Assembly (NCBI RefSeq): GCF_015644665.1
Contig: NZ_JADOBQ010000002.1
Coordinates: forward strand, 868,001-932,000
Length of the DNA: 64,000 bases
Reading direction: 5' to 3'
Origin: Roseobacter sp. MH60115
Lineage (GTDB): Bacteria; Pseudomonadota; Alphaproteobacteria; Rhodobacterales; Rhodobacteraceae
Part shown: piece by piece, positions 43,405 to 52,163 of the stretch
Position numbering within the stretch: position 1 is the first letter of the stretch
How the letters are laid out: every line of letters begins with the position of its first letter
Notes under the pieces: model-generated
Told to the model about the DNA's origin: nothing
The model's database searches: none
The model's input: only the letters and a program-made list of their open reading frames with translations
Position numbers and translations under genes: made by a program

Positions 43405-44099
43405 CCGGCGGTCTCAAAGCCACGGCTGCGGCGGTTGCATGGGCGGTGGTCCTTGCCAATCCGGTGGACGCCAAGACCATCAGCTTTACCGGTCTCTTCG
43501 AGGCGGAAAACTTCGTCGGTTTCGAGTACCCGCTGGCCGAGCAGCCCGCCACACTTGAGGTCATCATCGATCTCGATGAAACCTCTGCGCCGGATGTGGT
43601 GGCAGACATTGGAGCAGGCGAAACAATTGCCCAGTATTTTTCTGCGGTAACGTCCTTTTCCTATGAAGCATTTGGTGTCGGTGGCAATACGCTTGGGTCG
43701 TGGACGGCATCGGATACTCTGTTGCTGGTCAGCAGTCTCAACACCATGGACATGGTGCTGTTCACATCAGAGGCTGCAACAGGCCCCGGACCGCTTGACC
43801 GCATCCTTCTGACGTTTGAGGGAGACGCAAATGTTCTGTCCGGCAGCGATCTGGAGATGCTGGCGACGGGCACTTTGGGGGCGATGACAACCGGAGAATT
43901 CATCGTCCTGCAGGATCAGGACAACGCCCCCGCGATTGGCATGCAGTTTCTGATCGATTTCGACAGCGTCCAGGTGTTCGATGATCCGTCTTCCGGTGGT
44001 GGAACCCCGGCGGCAGTGCCCCTGCCTGCAAGTCTTCCACTGCTTTTGGCGGGGTTCTGGGCGCTCGGCCTGGTAAAACGCGGCAGATACCGGGCTTAA
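43401..44099 (+). CDS. VPLPA-CTERM-sorted surface protein, copy 2
   Basis: A 232-residue tandem paralogue of the preceding protein. A short signal (ATAAAVAWAVVLANPVDA) leads to KTISFTGLFEAENFVGFEYPLAEQPATLEV and FSYEAFGVGGNTLGSWTASD, which closely match ISFTGILDFENYIG and YEAFGVGGNSIGSWSASD of copy 1. It ends VPLPASLPLLLAGFWALGLVKRGR. Its ATG overlaps the stop of copy 1, so both should be made together. Function unknown; likely extracellular or biofilm-matrix associated. Confidence 0.83.
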   Translation: MTGGLKATAAAVAWAVVLANPVDAKTISFTGLFEAENFVGFEYPLAEQPATLEVIIDLDETSAPDVVADIGAGETIAQYFSAVTSFSYEAFGVGGNTLGSWTASDTLLLVSSLNTMDMVLFTSEAATGPGPLDRILLTFEGDANVLSGSDLEMLATGTLGAMTTGEFIVLQDQDNAPAIGMQFLIDFDSVQVFDDPSSGGGTPAAVPLPASLPLLLAGFWALGLVKRGRYRA

Positions 44100-44103
44100 G
44101 CAC

Positions 44104-44132
44104 TTGCGATAGACGCCGTTTGCGCCTATACG
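44104..44132 (+). promoter_or_regulatory. Probable sigma-70 promoter for rpsA
   Basis: TTGCGA (44104-44109) and TATACG (44127-44132) are separated by 17 bases, right after the upstream gene and about 155 bases before the rpsA start. This gives a leader of about 150 bases holding the hairpin at 44172. Confidence 0.4.
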
Positions 44133-44171
44133 CGGCCTCGTTAAAGCGGGGAAAACACCGCAGTGGCGAGC

Positions 44172-44192
44172 AGGGCCGGTTCTTCCGGCCCT
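44172..44192 (+). terminator. Hairpin with downstream T-rich tract in rpsA leader (terminator or attenuator)
   Basis: AGGGCCGG (44172-44179) pairs with CCGGCCCT (44185-44192) over a TTCTT loop, followed by TTTCTCGTTTTT. It could end transcripts from the VPLPA genes or attenuate rpsA transcription, since it lies between the probable promoter and the start codon. Confidence 0.6.
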
Positions 44193-44286
44193 TTCTCGTT
44201 TTTCGCTTTGACCAATTGAAACCTCAAAGACCGGCGGAGACAACCGCACGGCCAGACACAAAACCAAGTTAGGAAAACGACGCCAC

Positions 44287-45963
44287 ATGGCAAATATGAT
44301 GGATGAGTTTGAAGCACTCTTAGAAGAAAGCTTCGAAATGGACACACCCGAAGAAGGGTCTGTCGTCAAAGGCAAGGTGATCGCGATTGAAGCGGGCCAG
44401 GCCATCATCGACGTAGGCTACAAGATGGAAGGCCGCGTCGAGCTCAAAGAATTCGCAGATCCCGGCGAAGCGCCCAAAATCGAAGTTGGCGATGAAGTAG
44501 AAGTCTTCCTGCGTCAGGTCGAAAGCTCCCGTGGCGAAGCCGTCATTTCCCGCGAAATGGCCCGCCGCGAAGAAGCCTGGGATCGTCTGGAAAAAGCCTA
44601 CGCCGATGAAGAGCGCGTCGAAGGCGCCATCTTCGGCCGTGTCAAAGGTGGCTTCACCGTCGATCTCGGCGGCGCCGTGGCCTTCCTGCCCGGCTCTCAG
44701 GTTGATGTACGTCCCGTGCGGGACGCAGGCCCTCTGATGGGTCTGAAGCAGCCGTTCCAGATCCTGAAAATGGACCGCCGCCGGGGCAACATCGTGGTAT
44801 CGCGTCGTGCGATCCTCGAAGAATCCCGTGCCGAACAGCGCGCCGAAGTCATCGGCAATCTGACCGAAGGTCAGACCGTCGACGGCGTGGTCAAGAACAT
44901 CACCGAATACGGGGCCTTCGTGGACCTCGGCGGTGTCGACGGCCTGCTGCACGTCACCGATATGGCATGGCGCCGGGTCAACCACCCGTCCGAGATCCTG
45001 TCGATCGGCGAGACCATCAAGGTGCAGGTCATCAAGATCAACAAAGAGACACACCGCATCAGCCTTGGCATGAAGCAGCTGCAGGAAGATCCATGGGATC
45101 TGGTGGCCGCGAAGTATCCGCTGGATTCCACGCACACTGGCCGCGTGACCAACATCACCGACTACGGTGCCTTTGTTGAGCTCGAAGCCGGTGTTGAAGG
45201 TCTGGTACACGTCTCCGAGATGTCCTGGACCAAGAAGAACGTGCACCCGGGCAAGATCGTCTCGACCTCTCAGGAAGTCGAAGTCATGGTGCTGGAAATC
45301 GACGGTGCCAAGCGCCGTGTGTCTCTGGGCCTGAAACAGACCATGCGCAACCCATGGGAAGTGTTTGCAGAAACACACCCCGAGGGCACGGAAGTCGAAG
45401 GCGAAGTCAAGAACATCACCGAGTTTGGTCTGTTCGTCGGCCTCGACGGCGACATCGACGGCATGGTGCACCTCTCCGACCTCAGCTGGGACCAGCGTGG
45501 CGAAGAGGCGATCCAGGACTACCGCAAAGGCGACATGGTGCAGGCCGTTGTCTCCGAAGTGGACGTCGAGAAAGAACGCATCTCTCTGTCGATCAAGGCC
45601 GTGGGCGGGGACAAGTTCGCCGAAGCCGTGGGCGGCGTGAAGCGTGGCTCCATCGTGACCGTGACCGTGACCGCCATCGAAGACGGTGGTGTCGAGGTGG
45701 AATACGAAGGTATGAAGTCCTTCATCCGCCGCTCTGACCTGTCGCGTGACCGTGCCGAGCAGCGCCCCGAGCGTTTCTCCGTGGGGGACAAGGTCGACGT
45801 GCGCATCACCAATGTGGACAACAAGTCCCGCCGTTTGGGTGTGTCCATCAAGGCGCGCGAGATCGCGGAAGAAAAAGAGGCCGTGGAACAGTACGGCTCC
45901 TCGGACTCCGGTGCATCGCTTGGCGATATCCTGGGTGCCGCGCTCAACAAGGGCGACGACTGA
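44287..45963 (+). CDS. rpsA: 30S ribosomal protein S1
   Basis: A 558-residue protein built of six S1 RNA-binding repeats. Several are evident: VVKGKVIAIEAGQAIIDVGYKMEG, VDGVVKNITEYGAFVDLGGVDGLLHVTDMAW, HTGRVTNITDYGAFVELEAGVEGLVHVSEMSW and VEGEVKNITEFGLFVGLDGDIDGMVHLSDLSW. It helps mRNA bind the small subunit. Length and repeat number are normal. A leader hairpin precedes it and a strong terminator follows. Confidence 0.97.
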   Translation: MANMMDEFEALLEESFEMDTPEEGSVVKGKVIAIEAGQAIIDVGYKMEGRVELKEFADPGEAPKIEVGDEVEVFLRQVESSRGEAVISREMARREEAWDRLEKAYADEERVEGAIFGRVKGGFTVDLGGAVAFLPGSQVDVRPVRDAGPLMGLKQPFQILKMDRRRGNIVVSRRAILEESRAEQRAEVIGNLTEGQTVDGVVKNITEYGAFVDLGGVDGLLHVTDMAWRRVNHPSEILSIGETIKVQVIKINKETHRISLGMKQLQEDPWDLVAAKYPLDSTHTGRVTNITDYGAFVELEAGVEGLVHVSEMSWTKKNVHPGKIVSTSQEVEVMVLEIDGAKRRVSLGLKQTMRNPWEVFAETHPEGTEVEGEVKNITEFGLFVGLDGDIDGMVHLSDLSWDQRGEEAIQDYRKGDMVQAVVSEVDVEKERISLSIKAVGGDKFAEAVGGVKRGSIVTVTVTAIEDGGVEVEYEGMKSFIRRSDLSRDRAEQRPERFSVGDKVDVRITNVDNKSRRLGVSIKAREIAEEKEAVEQYGSSDSGASLGDILGAALNKGDD

Positions 45964-45992
45964 CCCGCAACCGGTCCTTAAATTGCCACAAA

Positions 45993-46024
45993 AGCCCCGC
46001 AGACGTTATTCTGCGGGGCTTTTT
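45993..46024 (+). terminator. Rho-independent terminator of rpsA
   Basis: AGCCCCGCAG (45993-46002) pairs perfectly with CTGCGGGGCT (46011-46020) and is followed by TTTTAT. It lies 29 bases after the rpsA stop and ends just before the next gene's ribosome-binding site. Confidence 0.92.
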
Positions 46025-46039
46025 ATTGGGAGAACGACA

Positions 46040-46306
46040 ATGCGGAAACTGGCGGTAGGCCTTTGTCTCTGCCTTGCGGCAAGCGCTGCGCAGGCTGGCG
46101 GCAAGGACAATTTCTTTTCGTTCAAAACGAAGGTTGTGCAGGGGCAATTGCAGATGCACGGACACTACGGAAAAAACTGGAGCGCAGAGGAGGTCCGGGC
46201 GTCTCTGGGCCGTGATTGTGCGGGGGCCGGGAAGACGCTGGTCGCGCTGCAACTGGGAGACGTACATAGGCGCAAGGGACAGTCTTTCGTCGCCGTCTGC
46301 GGCTGA
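46040..46306 (+). CDS. Small secreted protein of unknown function
   Basis: An 88-residue protein. A clear signal peptide (MRKLAVGLCLCLAASAAQA) precedes a 69-residue mature part, GGKDNFFSFKTKVVQGQLQ...RDCAGAGKTLVALQLGDVHRRKGQSFVAVCG, with two Cys that could pair. GGGAG precedes the ATG, right after the rpsA terminator. No family recognised. Confidence 0.65.
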   Translation: MRKLAVGLCLCLAASAAQAGGKDNFFSFKTKVVQGQLQMHGHYGKNWSAEEVRASLGRDCAGAGKTLVALQLGDVHRRKGQSFVAVCG

Positions 46307-46382
46307 TCTGGCGAGCCGTCTTTGACACAGATTTTTGCGTCCGGCTGGGCGCAGGCCAGCATGTCCGGCAAACTGGTTGACT

Positions 46383-46424
46383 TGATACCATTTAGTATCA
46401 TATTAAAGGATACCAAATGGTATT
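46383..46424. promoter_or_regulatory. Tandem palindromic operators upstream of the cupin gene
   Basis: Two similar 16-base sites, GATACCATTTAGTATC (46384-46399) and GATACCAAATGGTATT (46409-46424), share the pattern GATACCA-w-w-T-r-GTATy and are centred 25 bases apart. The second runs into the 5' end of the cupin gene. They look like dimer-binding sites of an unidentified repressor such as an HxlR- or MarR-type protein, but no regulator gene lies next to them. Confidence 0.6.
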
Positions 46425-46436
46425 ATGAGGTTGATC

Positions 46437-46859
46437 ATGACGAATATGCTAAACACACTTGCCTTCACCTTATCCGCTGCCGCAACGGTTGCTTCGGGTG
46501 AGGGCATCGAACTGACGGCTGCGGGCAGTTTCGACTGGGAAACAACGGCGGAAGGGGTGGCTTTTGCGCCGCTGCAAGGGGACCGTTTCAGCGAATCCTA
46601 TCAGGCCATGGTGCGGCTGCCCGCAGGCCTTGTCAGCCCGCCGCATGTGAAATCGGCCAATATGTTCGGCGTCATGCTGCAGGGAGAGATGATCCACTAC
46701 GTGCAGGGTGCTGATCCGGCGCAGGCCCAGCCCATCGGAGCCGGTTCCTTCTACCGGATTCCGCGCGGGCTGCCGCATGTGTCGGCTTGTGTGTCAGCGG
46801 ATCCCTGCATCGCCTACCTTTATCAGGACGGCGCCTTTGACTTTCTGCCGGTGCAGTAA
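46437..46859 (+). CDS. Secreted cupin-like protein
   Basis: A 140-residue protein. A signal-like N-terminus (MTNMLNTLAFTLSAAATVASG) precedes a single cupin-type barrel: MVRLPAGLVSPPHVKSANMFGVMLQGEMIHYVQG and GAGSFYRIPRGLPHVSACVS. His are kept at PPH and LPH but the usual H-x-H-x3-E is incomplete. GAGG lies six bases before ATG 46437, while the in-frame ATG 12 bases upstream directly abuts the operator, so 46437 is preferred. It is probably induced through the operator pair just upstream. Confidence 0.72.
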   Translation: MTNMLNTLAFTLSAAATVASGEGIELTAAGSFDWETTAEGVAFAPLQGDRFSESYQAMVRLPAGLVSPPHVKSANMFGVMLQGEMIHYVQGADPAQAQPIGAGSFYRIPRGLPHVSACVSADPCIAYLYQDGAFDFLPVQ

Positions 46860-46902
46860 TTCGGTAGCGCAGTGTTTCAGGTTCAAAGCCGACGAGATTA
46901 CG

Positions 46903-46935
46903 AAAAGACCCTCGCCGCGCTGCGCGGTGAGGGTC
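46903..46935 (-). terminator. Terminator between convergent cupin and flavoprotein genes
   Basis: GACCCTCGCCGCG (46907-46919) and CGCGGTGAGGGTC (46923-46935) form a 13-bp stem with one wobble pair and a CTG loop. On the minus strand it is followed by TTTT, so it chiefly ends the flavoprotein transcript. Confidence 0.78.
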
Positions 46936-46973
46936 GCCATTGGGTATAATGGGCCGGAGGTTCCTTCGCCGCG

Positions 46974-48620
46974 CTACTCCGCCGCCGTCCGTTTGCCGCG
47001 GGCTTCGCCAATCCCCTGCTGTTCCAGAAAGCTGCTGATCTGACGATGGGCGACCTCGGACGGGGGCAGGGCGTCGCCCGCATCCTTGAAGGTCATCCGC
47101 AGCACCGTCGCGGCATTTGCGTCCCGCTCCGCCCGCGGGCGCCAATCGGCGTCCAGATGATCGGCCAGATGCACCTCCCCAATTTGCGCGCCGGAGCGGA
47201 TATGCCGGATGACCGGGTGAATGAAGGCATCGGGCGTGTCCCCAAAGATATTGTGCTCGCGTTTCACATGCATCGTATCTGCGCCGAAATCGCCGTATTC
47301 GAGGGTCACCATCAGATACTCCCGACCGGCGAAACTCTTGGCGTCCTGCACCCATTCCACGGGTACATCATGATAACTGCGTCCCGCGTCCTCCTGATCG
47401 AGCAGGATGACGTCGCACAAAAACCCCGGCTGCAGAAACACCCCGGCGCAGGTGCTGATCCGGTCGATGATCGCGCGCGTCAATCCATCGGGGGCGAGTT
47501 CGGTTTGCGTGCTCGGATAGGCGGTGCCCGTCACGCGCCCGGCCACGAATTCGGACAGGCATTTCACGTTATGCCGAAAGCCGTGCACAAAACCTGACAT
47601 GGTCTTGCGATAGTCGCGCGACTGCATGATCGTGCCTGCAAAAAACAGCCCCTCGACGTTTTCGCTTTCCCACTCCGACGTCATCGCCGGGAACTTGTCG
47701 AAGTGACGCAGCGCGGGCCGGATATCTTCGGCAAAGATATCGGCATCAAAGCGGAAGCCGGTGCAGGCGATGACACGGTCATAGGTCAGGGTAATCTCAT
47801 GATCCTCTGCGGCCCGCATCTGCGCGGTGACGGTGTAGAGCCCGTCCTTGCGCTCGATCTTCACCGCTTTGGCATCGATCACCGCGTTCTGTGATTTCAA
47901 CTGATAGGTGTCGAGGAAGTTGTTGTTTACGGCGCGCAGATGCCCGACGAAATGCGTTTGCCAGGCAAAGCGCACCGGGTTCGGGCTCATCACGTGTATC
48001 GAAGCCGCGTGTTCCACCAGCGAATCAGCCGTTTCGAAGGCAGAATTGCCTTTGCCCAGGATCAGCACACGTTCGTTCTCAAACTGCTCCGGCGTGGGGT
48101 CAAAATCGAAGTAATTATCGACCAGATCGAACCCCTCGATCCCCGGATCCCAGGGCTGCGACACGCCGGTGGCAACAATCACATTCCGCGCGTGATGTGT
48201 CGCGCCGTCCGAGCACCGCAGGGCAAAGATGCCATCGGTTTTCGAAATCTCGACCACGTTGCTGTCGCACAGGATGCGGTCCTGCATCTGGGCGGCAAAG
48301 GCCTCGGCGTAATCAACGAAGTCTTCGGCAGAGGGGAAGTATTTCCGGCTCCAGTCCTTGAAAAGCATGCCTTCGTCGTTCAGCAGTGAGTTCCAATCGT
48401 AGCGCAGGCGCGTTTCAGGGTTCGAGAGGCCCGTATGCACCTTGTTGATCGAAATGAACTGACGGTGTCGCGGAAAGGTGCGGAAGAAACTACACACCTC
48501 CGAGCCGCGCTCGAGGATGACAAAATCCATACCCTTTTTCTGGAAGTAGTATCCGGCCTGAAGCCCTGCCGGACCCGATCCGATCACGCAGACATCGCGT
48601 GGCCCATCCTTTTGCGTCAT
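46974..48620 (-). CDS. FAD-dependent oxidoreductase, FOXRED2-like
   Basis: A 548-residue flavoprotein. The FAD motif is VCVIGSGPAGLQAGYYFQKKG (about residues 10-30), followed by FRTFPRHRQFISINK and RYDWNSLLNDEGMLF. A second dinucleotide fold is VLILGKGNSAFETADSL, and VIACTGFRFD is the ATG-type motif. The PRHR-FISINK/RYDWNSLL text closely recalls human FOXRED2 (ERFAD), an ER flavoprotein, as well as flavin monooxygenases. The C-terminal about 150 residues are a separate region of unknown use. ATG 48620 has AGGA upstream. Substrate unknown. Confidence 0.8.
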   Translation of the reverse strand: MTQKDGPRDVCVIGSGPAGLQAGYYFQKKGMDFVILERGSEVCSFFRTFPRHRQFISINKVHTGLSNPETRLRYDWNSLLNDEGMLFKDWSRKYFPSAEDFVDYAEAFAAQMQDRILCDSNVVEISKTDGIFALRCSDGATHHARNVIVATGVSQPWDPGIEGFDLVDNYFDFDPTPEQFENERVLILGKGNSAFETADSLVEHAASIHVMSPNPVRFAWQTHFVGHLRAVNNNFLDTYQLKSQNAVIDAKAVKIERKDGLYTVTAQMRAAEDHEITLTYDRVIACTGFRFDADIFAEDIRPALRHFDKFPAMTSEWESENVEGLFFAGTIMQSRDYRKTMSGFVHGFRHNVKCLSEFVAGRVTGTAYPSTQTELAPDGLTRAIIDRISTCAGVFLQPGFLCDVILLDQEDAGRSYHDVPVEWVQDAKSFAGREYLMVTLEYGDFGADTMHVKREHNIFGDTPDAFIHPVIRHIRSGAQIGEVHLADHLDADWRPRAERDANAATVLRMTFKDAGDALPPSEVAHRQISSFLEQQGIGEARGKRTAAE

Positions 48621-49090
48621 TCCCGTCCTATCCCTCGCCGTGGTGCTATCGTTTCTAGGCCCATTTCTCTCGATGGAAATTTGCGGGCAACCCCGTCGCC
48701 AGCTAAGCAGAAACGGGGTTTTCACGCAATGCGCGCGCTCGTCCGGCGGCCCTTACCTGGGCGTGCAGGTACAAGGTGCCAAACGGCTGGGCAGGGGCTG
48801 TGTGTTTTTGCCGGGTGGCGATGCCAAACGTCTCGTGTCGGGACACCTGGCAAACCCTCTCTCGGTGGTTCCGAATCATAAGCTGACGCTGCGCTGCGGC
48901 ATTTGGCATACATCCGCCTGCAAGCGCGGACAGCCGCGCAGGGATCGGAAAAAGCGCTATAATACAGCGTGTTCTGCGTCAAAAAAAGTGATAACGTGGC
49001 CACGGGCTCACTTTCCGTAAGCCGGGTTTCTTTCTATAGTTCCGGCATAGGCGCGGCAAAAGTGCCAACAACCAACAAGGGGACGCTGCC
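48621..49090. other. 470-base gap between flavoprotein gene and ihfB
   Basis: Only weak, overlapping reading frames are present, without recognisable protein features or ribosome-binding sites. CGTGGCCACG near 48995 is a short palindrome. The ihfB promoter should lie in the last 100 bases, where an AT-rich TTTCTTTCTATAG stretch is seen. Confidence 0.5.
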
Positions 49091-49375
49091 ATGATCCGTT
49101 CGGAGCTGATTCAAAAGATCGCCGATGAAAATCCACATCTGTATCAGCGCGACGTGGAGCGTATCGTCAACACCATCTTTGAAGAGGTGACCGGTGCGAT
49201 GGCCCGGGGCGACCGGGTTGAGCTGCGCGGCTTCGGCGCGTTCTCGGTCAAGAAACGCGATTCCCGCGTGGGCCGGAACCCCCGCACCGGCGAAACCGTG
49301 CATGTAGAAGAAAAACACGTGCCGTTTTTCAAGACCGGCAAGCTGCTGCGTGATCGTCTGAACGGGAAATCCTGA
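49091..49375 (+). CDS. ihfB: Integration host factor beta subunit
   Basis: A 94-residue DNA-bending protein of the HU/IHF family: [30 protein letters not shown], the [15 protein letters not shown] core and the DNA arm [24 protein letters not shown]. The order rpsA-ihfB-lapA supports the beta subunit. Its stop overlaps the lapA ATG by one base. Confidence 0.95.
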   Translation: MIRSELIQKIADENPHLYQRDVERIVNTIFEEVTGAMARGDRVELRGFGAFSVKKRDSRVGRNPRTGETVHVEEKHVPFFKTGKLLRDRLNGKS

Positions 49376-49725
49376 TGCGCTACATCCGCTACGCCTGCAT
49401 CGCGACATTCGGGATCGCGCTGATTGCAGTGGCCATTGCCAACCGCGGCATGGTGTCCTTGCAGTTGATCCCGTCGGAAGTTGCGGGCTGGTTTTCGGTC
49501 ACGCCCCAGATCGAACTGCCGCTCTTTCTCGTGATTTTTGGCGGCATCGTTTCGGGCCTGCTGATCGGCTTTGTCTGGGAGTGGATCCGCGAGCATGGGC
49601 AGCGGGCCGAAGCGGCGCGTCAGGCCCGCGAGATGCGCCGGCTGGAACGCGAGATCGCCAAGCTCAAGGGTGAGAAGCACGCAGGCAAAGATGAAGTTCT
49701 GGCGCTGCTGGACGAAGCCAGCTGA
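49375..49725 (+). CDS. lapA: LapA-family inner-membrane protein (DUF1049)
   Basis: A 116-residue protein. It has two membrane segments (YACIATFGIALIAVAIANRG; IELPLFLVIFGGIVSGLLIGFVW) and a charged coiled-coil tail (QAREMRRLEREIAKLKG). LapA relatives help lipopolysaccharide assembly. It lies in the usual place between ihfB and trpF. Confidence 0.88.
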   Translation: MRYIRYACIATFGIALIAVAIANRGMVSLQLIPSEVAGWFSVTPQIELPLFLVIFGGIVSGLLIGFVWEWIREHGQRAEAARQAREMRRLEREIAKLKGEKHAGKDEVLALLDEAS

Positions 49726-49770
49726 TCCTGCGCTCTTGTATCTGCGCCGGTGCCGTGCTCAAACGCGCCC

Positions 49771-50415
49771 ATGCCTGACGATATATCTGTAAAAATCTGC
49801 GGTCTGCGCACGCCCGAAGATGTCGCGGCGGTGGCCGGGGCCGGCGCGTCTTATTGTGGGTTTACCTTCTTCACCAAATCCCCGCGCAGCATCGGCTTTG
49901 AGGACGCGCGGGCGCTGGCGATAGCGGCACCGCCGGGCCTTGCCAAGGTTGCGCTGACGGTCGATGCAGATGATGCCTTTCTGGATGATCTCACCCGACA
50001 GGTCCCGCTCGACATGCTGCAATTGCATGGGCATGAAACGCCTGAGCGTGTCGCGGCGATCAAGGCACGGTACGGATTGCCGGCGATGAAGGCGGTGGGG
50101 ATTGCTGACGCGGACGATCTTGCAGAGCTTGATCGGTATCTGACCGTGGCGGACCAGATTCTGGTCGATGCGAAGCCGCCCAAGACATCTGAGCTGCCGG
50201 GCGGGAATGGGCTCACCTTTGACTGGCGGCTTGTCGCGGGGCGCCGGTGGCCGGTGCCGTGGATGCTGGCGGGGGGGCTGACCCCGGACAATGTTGCCGA
50301 AGCCATTGCCTTGACCGGCGCGAAACAGGTGGATGTGGCGTCCGGCGTCGAGCTCGCGCCGGGGGTCAAGGATCACGATGTGGTCCGCAGCTTCGTGCAC
50401 GCGGCCAAGGCATGA
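49771..50415 (+). CDS. trpF: Phosphoribosylanthranilate isomerase
   Basis: A 214-residue barrel enzyme of tryptophan synthesis: [12 protein letters not shown] with the catalytic Cys, [18 protein letters not shown] with the catalytic Asp region and [19 protein letters not shown] phosphate-binding loops. The ATG at 49771 is preferred to an upstream GTG. Its TGA overlaps the following GNAT gene start. Confidence 0.95.
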   Translation: MPDDISVKICGLRTPEDVAAVAGAGASYCGFTFFTKSPRSIGFEDARALAIAAPPGLAKVALTVDADDAFLDDLTRQVPLDMLQLHGHETPERVAAIKARYGLPAMKAVGIADADDLAELDRYLTVADQILVDAKPPKTSELPGGNGLTFDWRLVAGRRWPVPWMLAGGLTPDNVAEAIALTGAKQVDVASGVELAPGVKDHDVVRSFVHAAKA

Positions 50416-50861
50416 TGGTCACCTTCCGCCCGGCGGAGCGTCACGAGGTCGCGGCCATTGTCGCGTTACTGCAGGACGATATGCTGGGATCTGCCCGGGA
50501 AGGCAGCGACCTTGAAACCTATCTTGCGGCCTTCGACTGGATGACGACCGAGGGCGGCAACCAGCTTATCGTAGGTGCACACGGCACTCGGGTTGTGGCC
50601 ACCTATCAGCTGACCTTCATCTCGGGCCTTTCGCTGCGCGCCGCACGCCGCGCACAGATTGAAAGCGTGCGGGTGTCCAGCGATCTGCGCGGGCAGGGGA
50701 TCGGCCACCGGATGATTGAGGACGCGGTGCAGCGCGCCAGGGAAGCTGGATGCAGTCTGATCCAGCTCACCATGAACAAAAGCCGCACCGACAGCGCGCG
50801 GTTCTACGGCGACCTTGGCTTTACCCCTTCGCACATCGGGTATAAACGCAATCTGATCTGA
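50412..50861 (+). CDS. GNAT-family N-acetyltransferase
   Basis: A 149-residue acetyltransferase. It shows [18 protein letters not shown], the acetyl-CoA loop [19 protein letters not shown] and [24 protein letters not shown]. Its ATG overlaps the trpF stop and it ends 14 bases before trpB, so it is built into the trpFB operon. Acceptor unknown; small-molecule or amino acid acetylation is typical. Confidence 0.88.
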   Translation: MMVTFRPAERHEVAAIVALLQDDMLGSAREGSDLETYLAAFDWMTTEGGNQLIVGAHGTRVVATYQLTFISGLSLRAARRAQIESVRVSSDLRGQGIGHRMIEDAVQRAREAGCSLIQLTMNKSRTDSARFYGDLGFTPSHIGYKRNLI

Positions 50862-50875
50862 CAGGAGTGCGCGGG

Positions 50876-52108
50876 ATGGCAAACGATCTTTTCAATTCCT
50901 TCATGACCGGCCCGGATGAAAACGGACGGTTCGGCGATTTTGGCGGGCGGTTCGTATCCGAGACGCTGATGCCGCTGATCCTTGAGCTGGAAGCGCAATA
51001 CGAAAAAGCCAAGACTGACGATAGCTTCTGGGCTGAGATGAACCACCTCTGGACCCATTACGTGGGTCGGCCCAGCCCGCTTTACCTCGCCGAGCGCCTG
51101 ACCGCGCATCTGGGCGGCGCCAAGGTCTACATGAAGCGGGACGAGCTCAACCACACTGGCGCGCATAAGATCAACAACGTGCTGGGCCAGATCATCCTGG
51201 CGCGCCGCATGGGCAAGACCCGGATCATCGCCGAAACCGGCGCGGGCCAGCACGGCGTGGCCACCGCCACCGTCTGCGCCAAATTCGGGCTGAAGTGCGT
51301 GGTCTACATGGGCGCGCATGACGTCGAGCGTCAGGCACCGAACGTCTTCCGCATGCGCCTTTTGGGCGCCGAAGTGGTGCCCGTGACCTCCGGGCGTGGC
51401 ACGCTCAAGGATGCGATGAACGATGCGCTGCGCGATTGGGTGACCAATGTGCGCGACACCTTCTATTGCATTGGCACCGTCGCTGGTCCGCACCCCTATC
51501 CGGCGATGGTCCGTGATTTCCAGTCGATCATCGGTAAGGAGGTCCGCGAACAGATGACCGCCGCCGAGGGTCGTTTTCCCGATACGGTGATTGCTGCCAT
51601 CGGGGGCGGGTCGAACGCGATGGGTCTTTTTTACCCGTTCCTTGACGACAAGGAGGTTGGCATCATTGGTGTTGAGGCGGGCGGCAAGGGCGTGAATGCC
51701 AAGATGGAGCATTGCGCGTCGCTGACCGGTGGCCGCCCTGGCGTGCTGCACGGCAACCGCACTTATCTGCTGCAGGACGATGACGGCCAGATCCTCGAAG
51801 GGTTTTCGATCTCCGCCGGGCTCGACTATCCCGGCATCGGTCCGGAGCACGCCTGGCTGCACGAGATCGGGCGCGCGGAGTATGTCGCGATCACGGACAA
51901 AGAGGCGCTGGAGGCCTTCCAGCTCTGCTGCGAACTCGAAGGCATCATCCCGGCGCTGGAACCCTCTCACGCGCTCGCCCATGTCACGAAGATCGCGCCT
52001 GAGCTGCCTAAGGATCACATTATCTGCATGAACATGTGTGGCCGTGGCGACAAGGATATCTTCACCGTCGCCAAGGCGCTCGGTTTTGAGATGGGTGAAT
52101 TCGCCTGA
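50876..52108 (+). CDS. trpB: Tryptophan synthase beta chain
   Basis: A 410-residue PLP enzyme. The PLP Lys is in [29 protein letters not shown] is conserved, and the phosphate loop is IGGGSNAMG. It joins indole to serine. GGAG lies upstream of ATG 50876; a GTG nine bases earlier is too close to that site. The alpha subunit, trpA, is encoded separately at 60957-61748 on the other strand. Confidence 0.97.
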   Translation: MANDLFNSFMTGPDENGRFGDFGGRFVSETLMPLILELEAQYEKAKTDDSFWAEMNHLWTHYVGRPSPLYLAERLTAHLGGAKVYMKRDELNHTGAHKINNVLGQIILARRMGKTRIIAETGAGQHGVATATVCAKFGLKCVVYMGAHDVERQAPNVFRMRLLGAEVVPVTSGRGTLKDAMNDALRDWVTNVRDTFYCIGTVAGPHPYPAMVRDFQSIIGKEVREQMTAAEGRFPDTVIAAIGGGSNAMGLFYPFLDDKEVGIIGVEAGGKGVNAKMEHCASLTGGRPGVLHGNRTYLLQDDDGQILEGFSISAGLDYPGIGPEHAWLHEIGRAEYVAITDKEALEAFQLCCELEGIIPALEPSHALAHVTKIAPELPKDHIICMNMCGRGDKDIFTVAKALGFEMGEFA

Positions 52109-52163
52109 CCCACGCCTGATCTCGATCCTGACCTTGATTGCTTTCGCGGCAAGAGGGGTGAGG

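Noticed and set aside
48640-49020. 126-codon plus-strand frame between the flavoprotein gene and ihfB
   Set aside because: GTG start without a ribosome-binding site, Arg/Cys-rich translation, no recognisable features.
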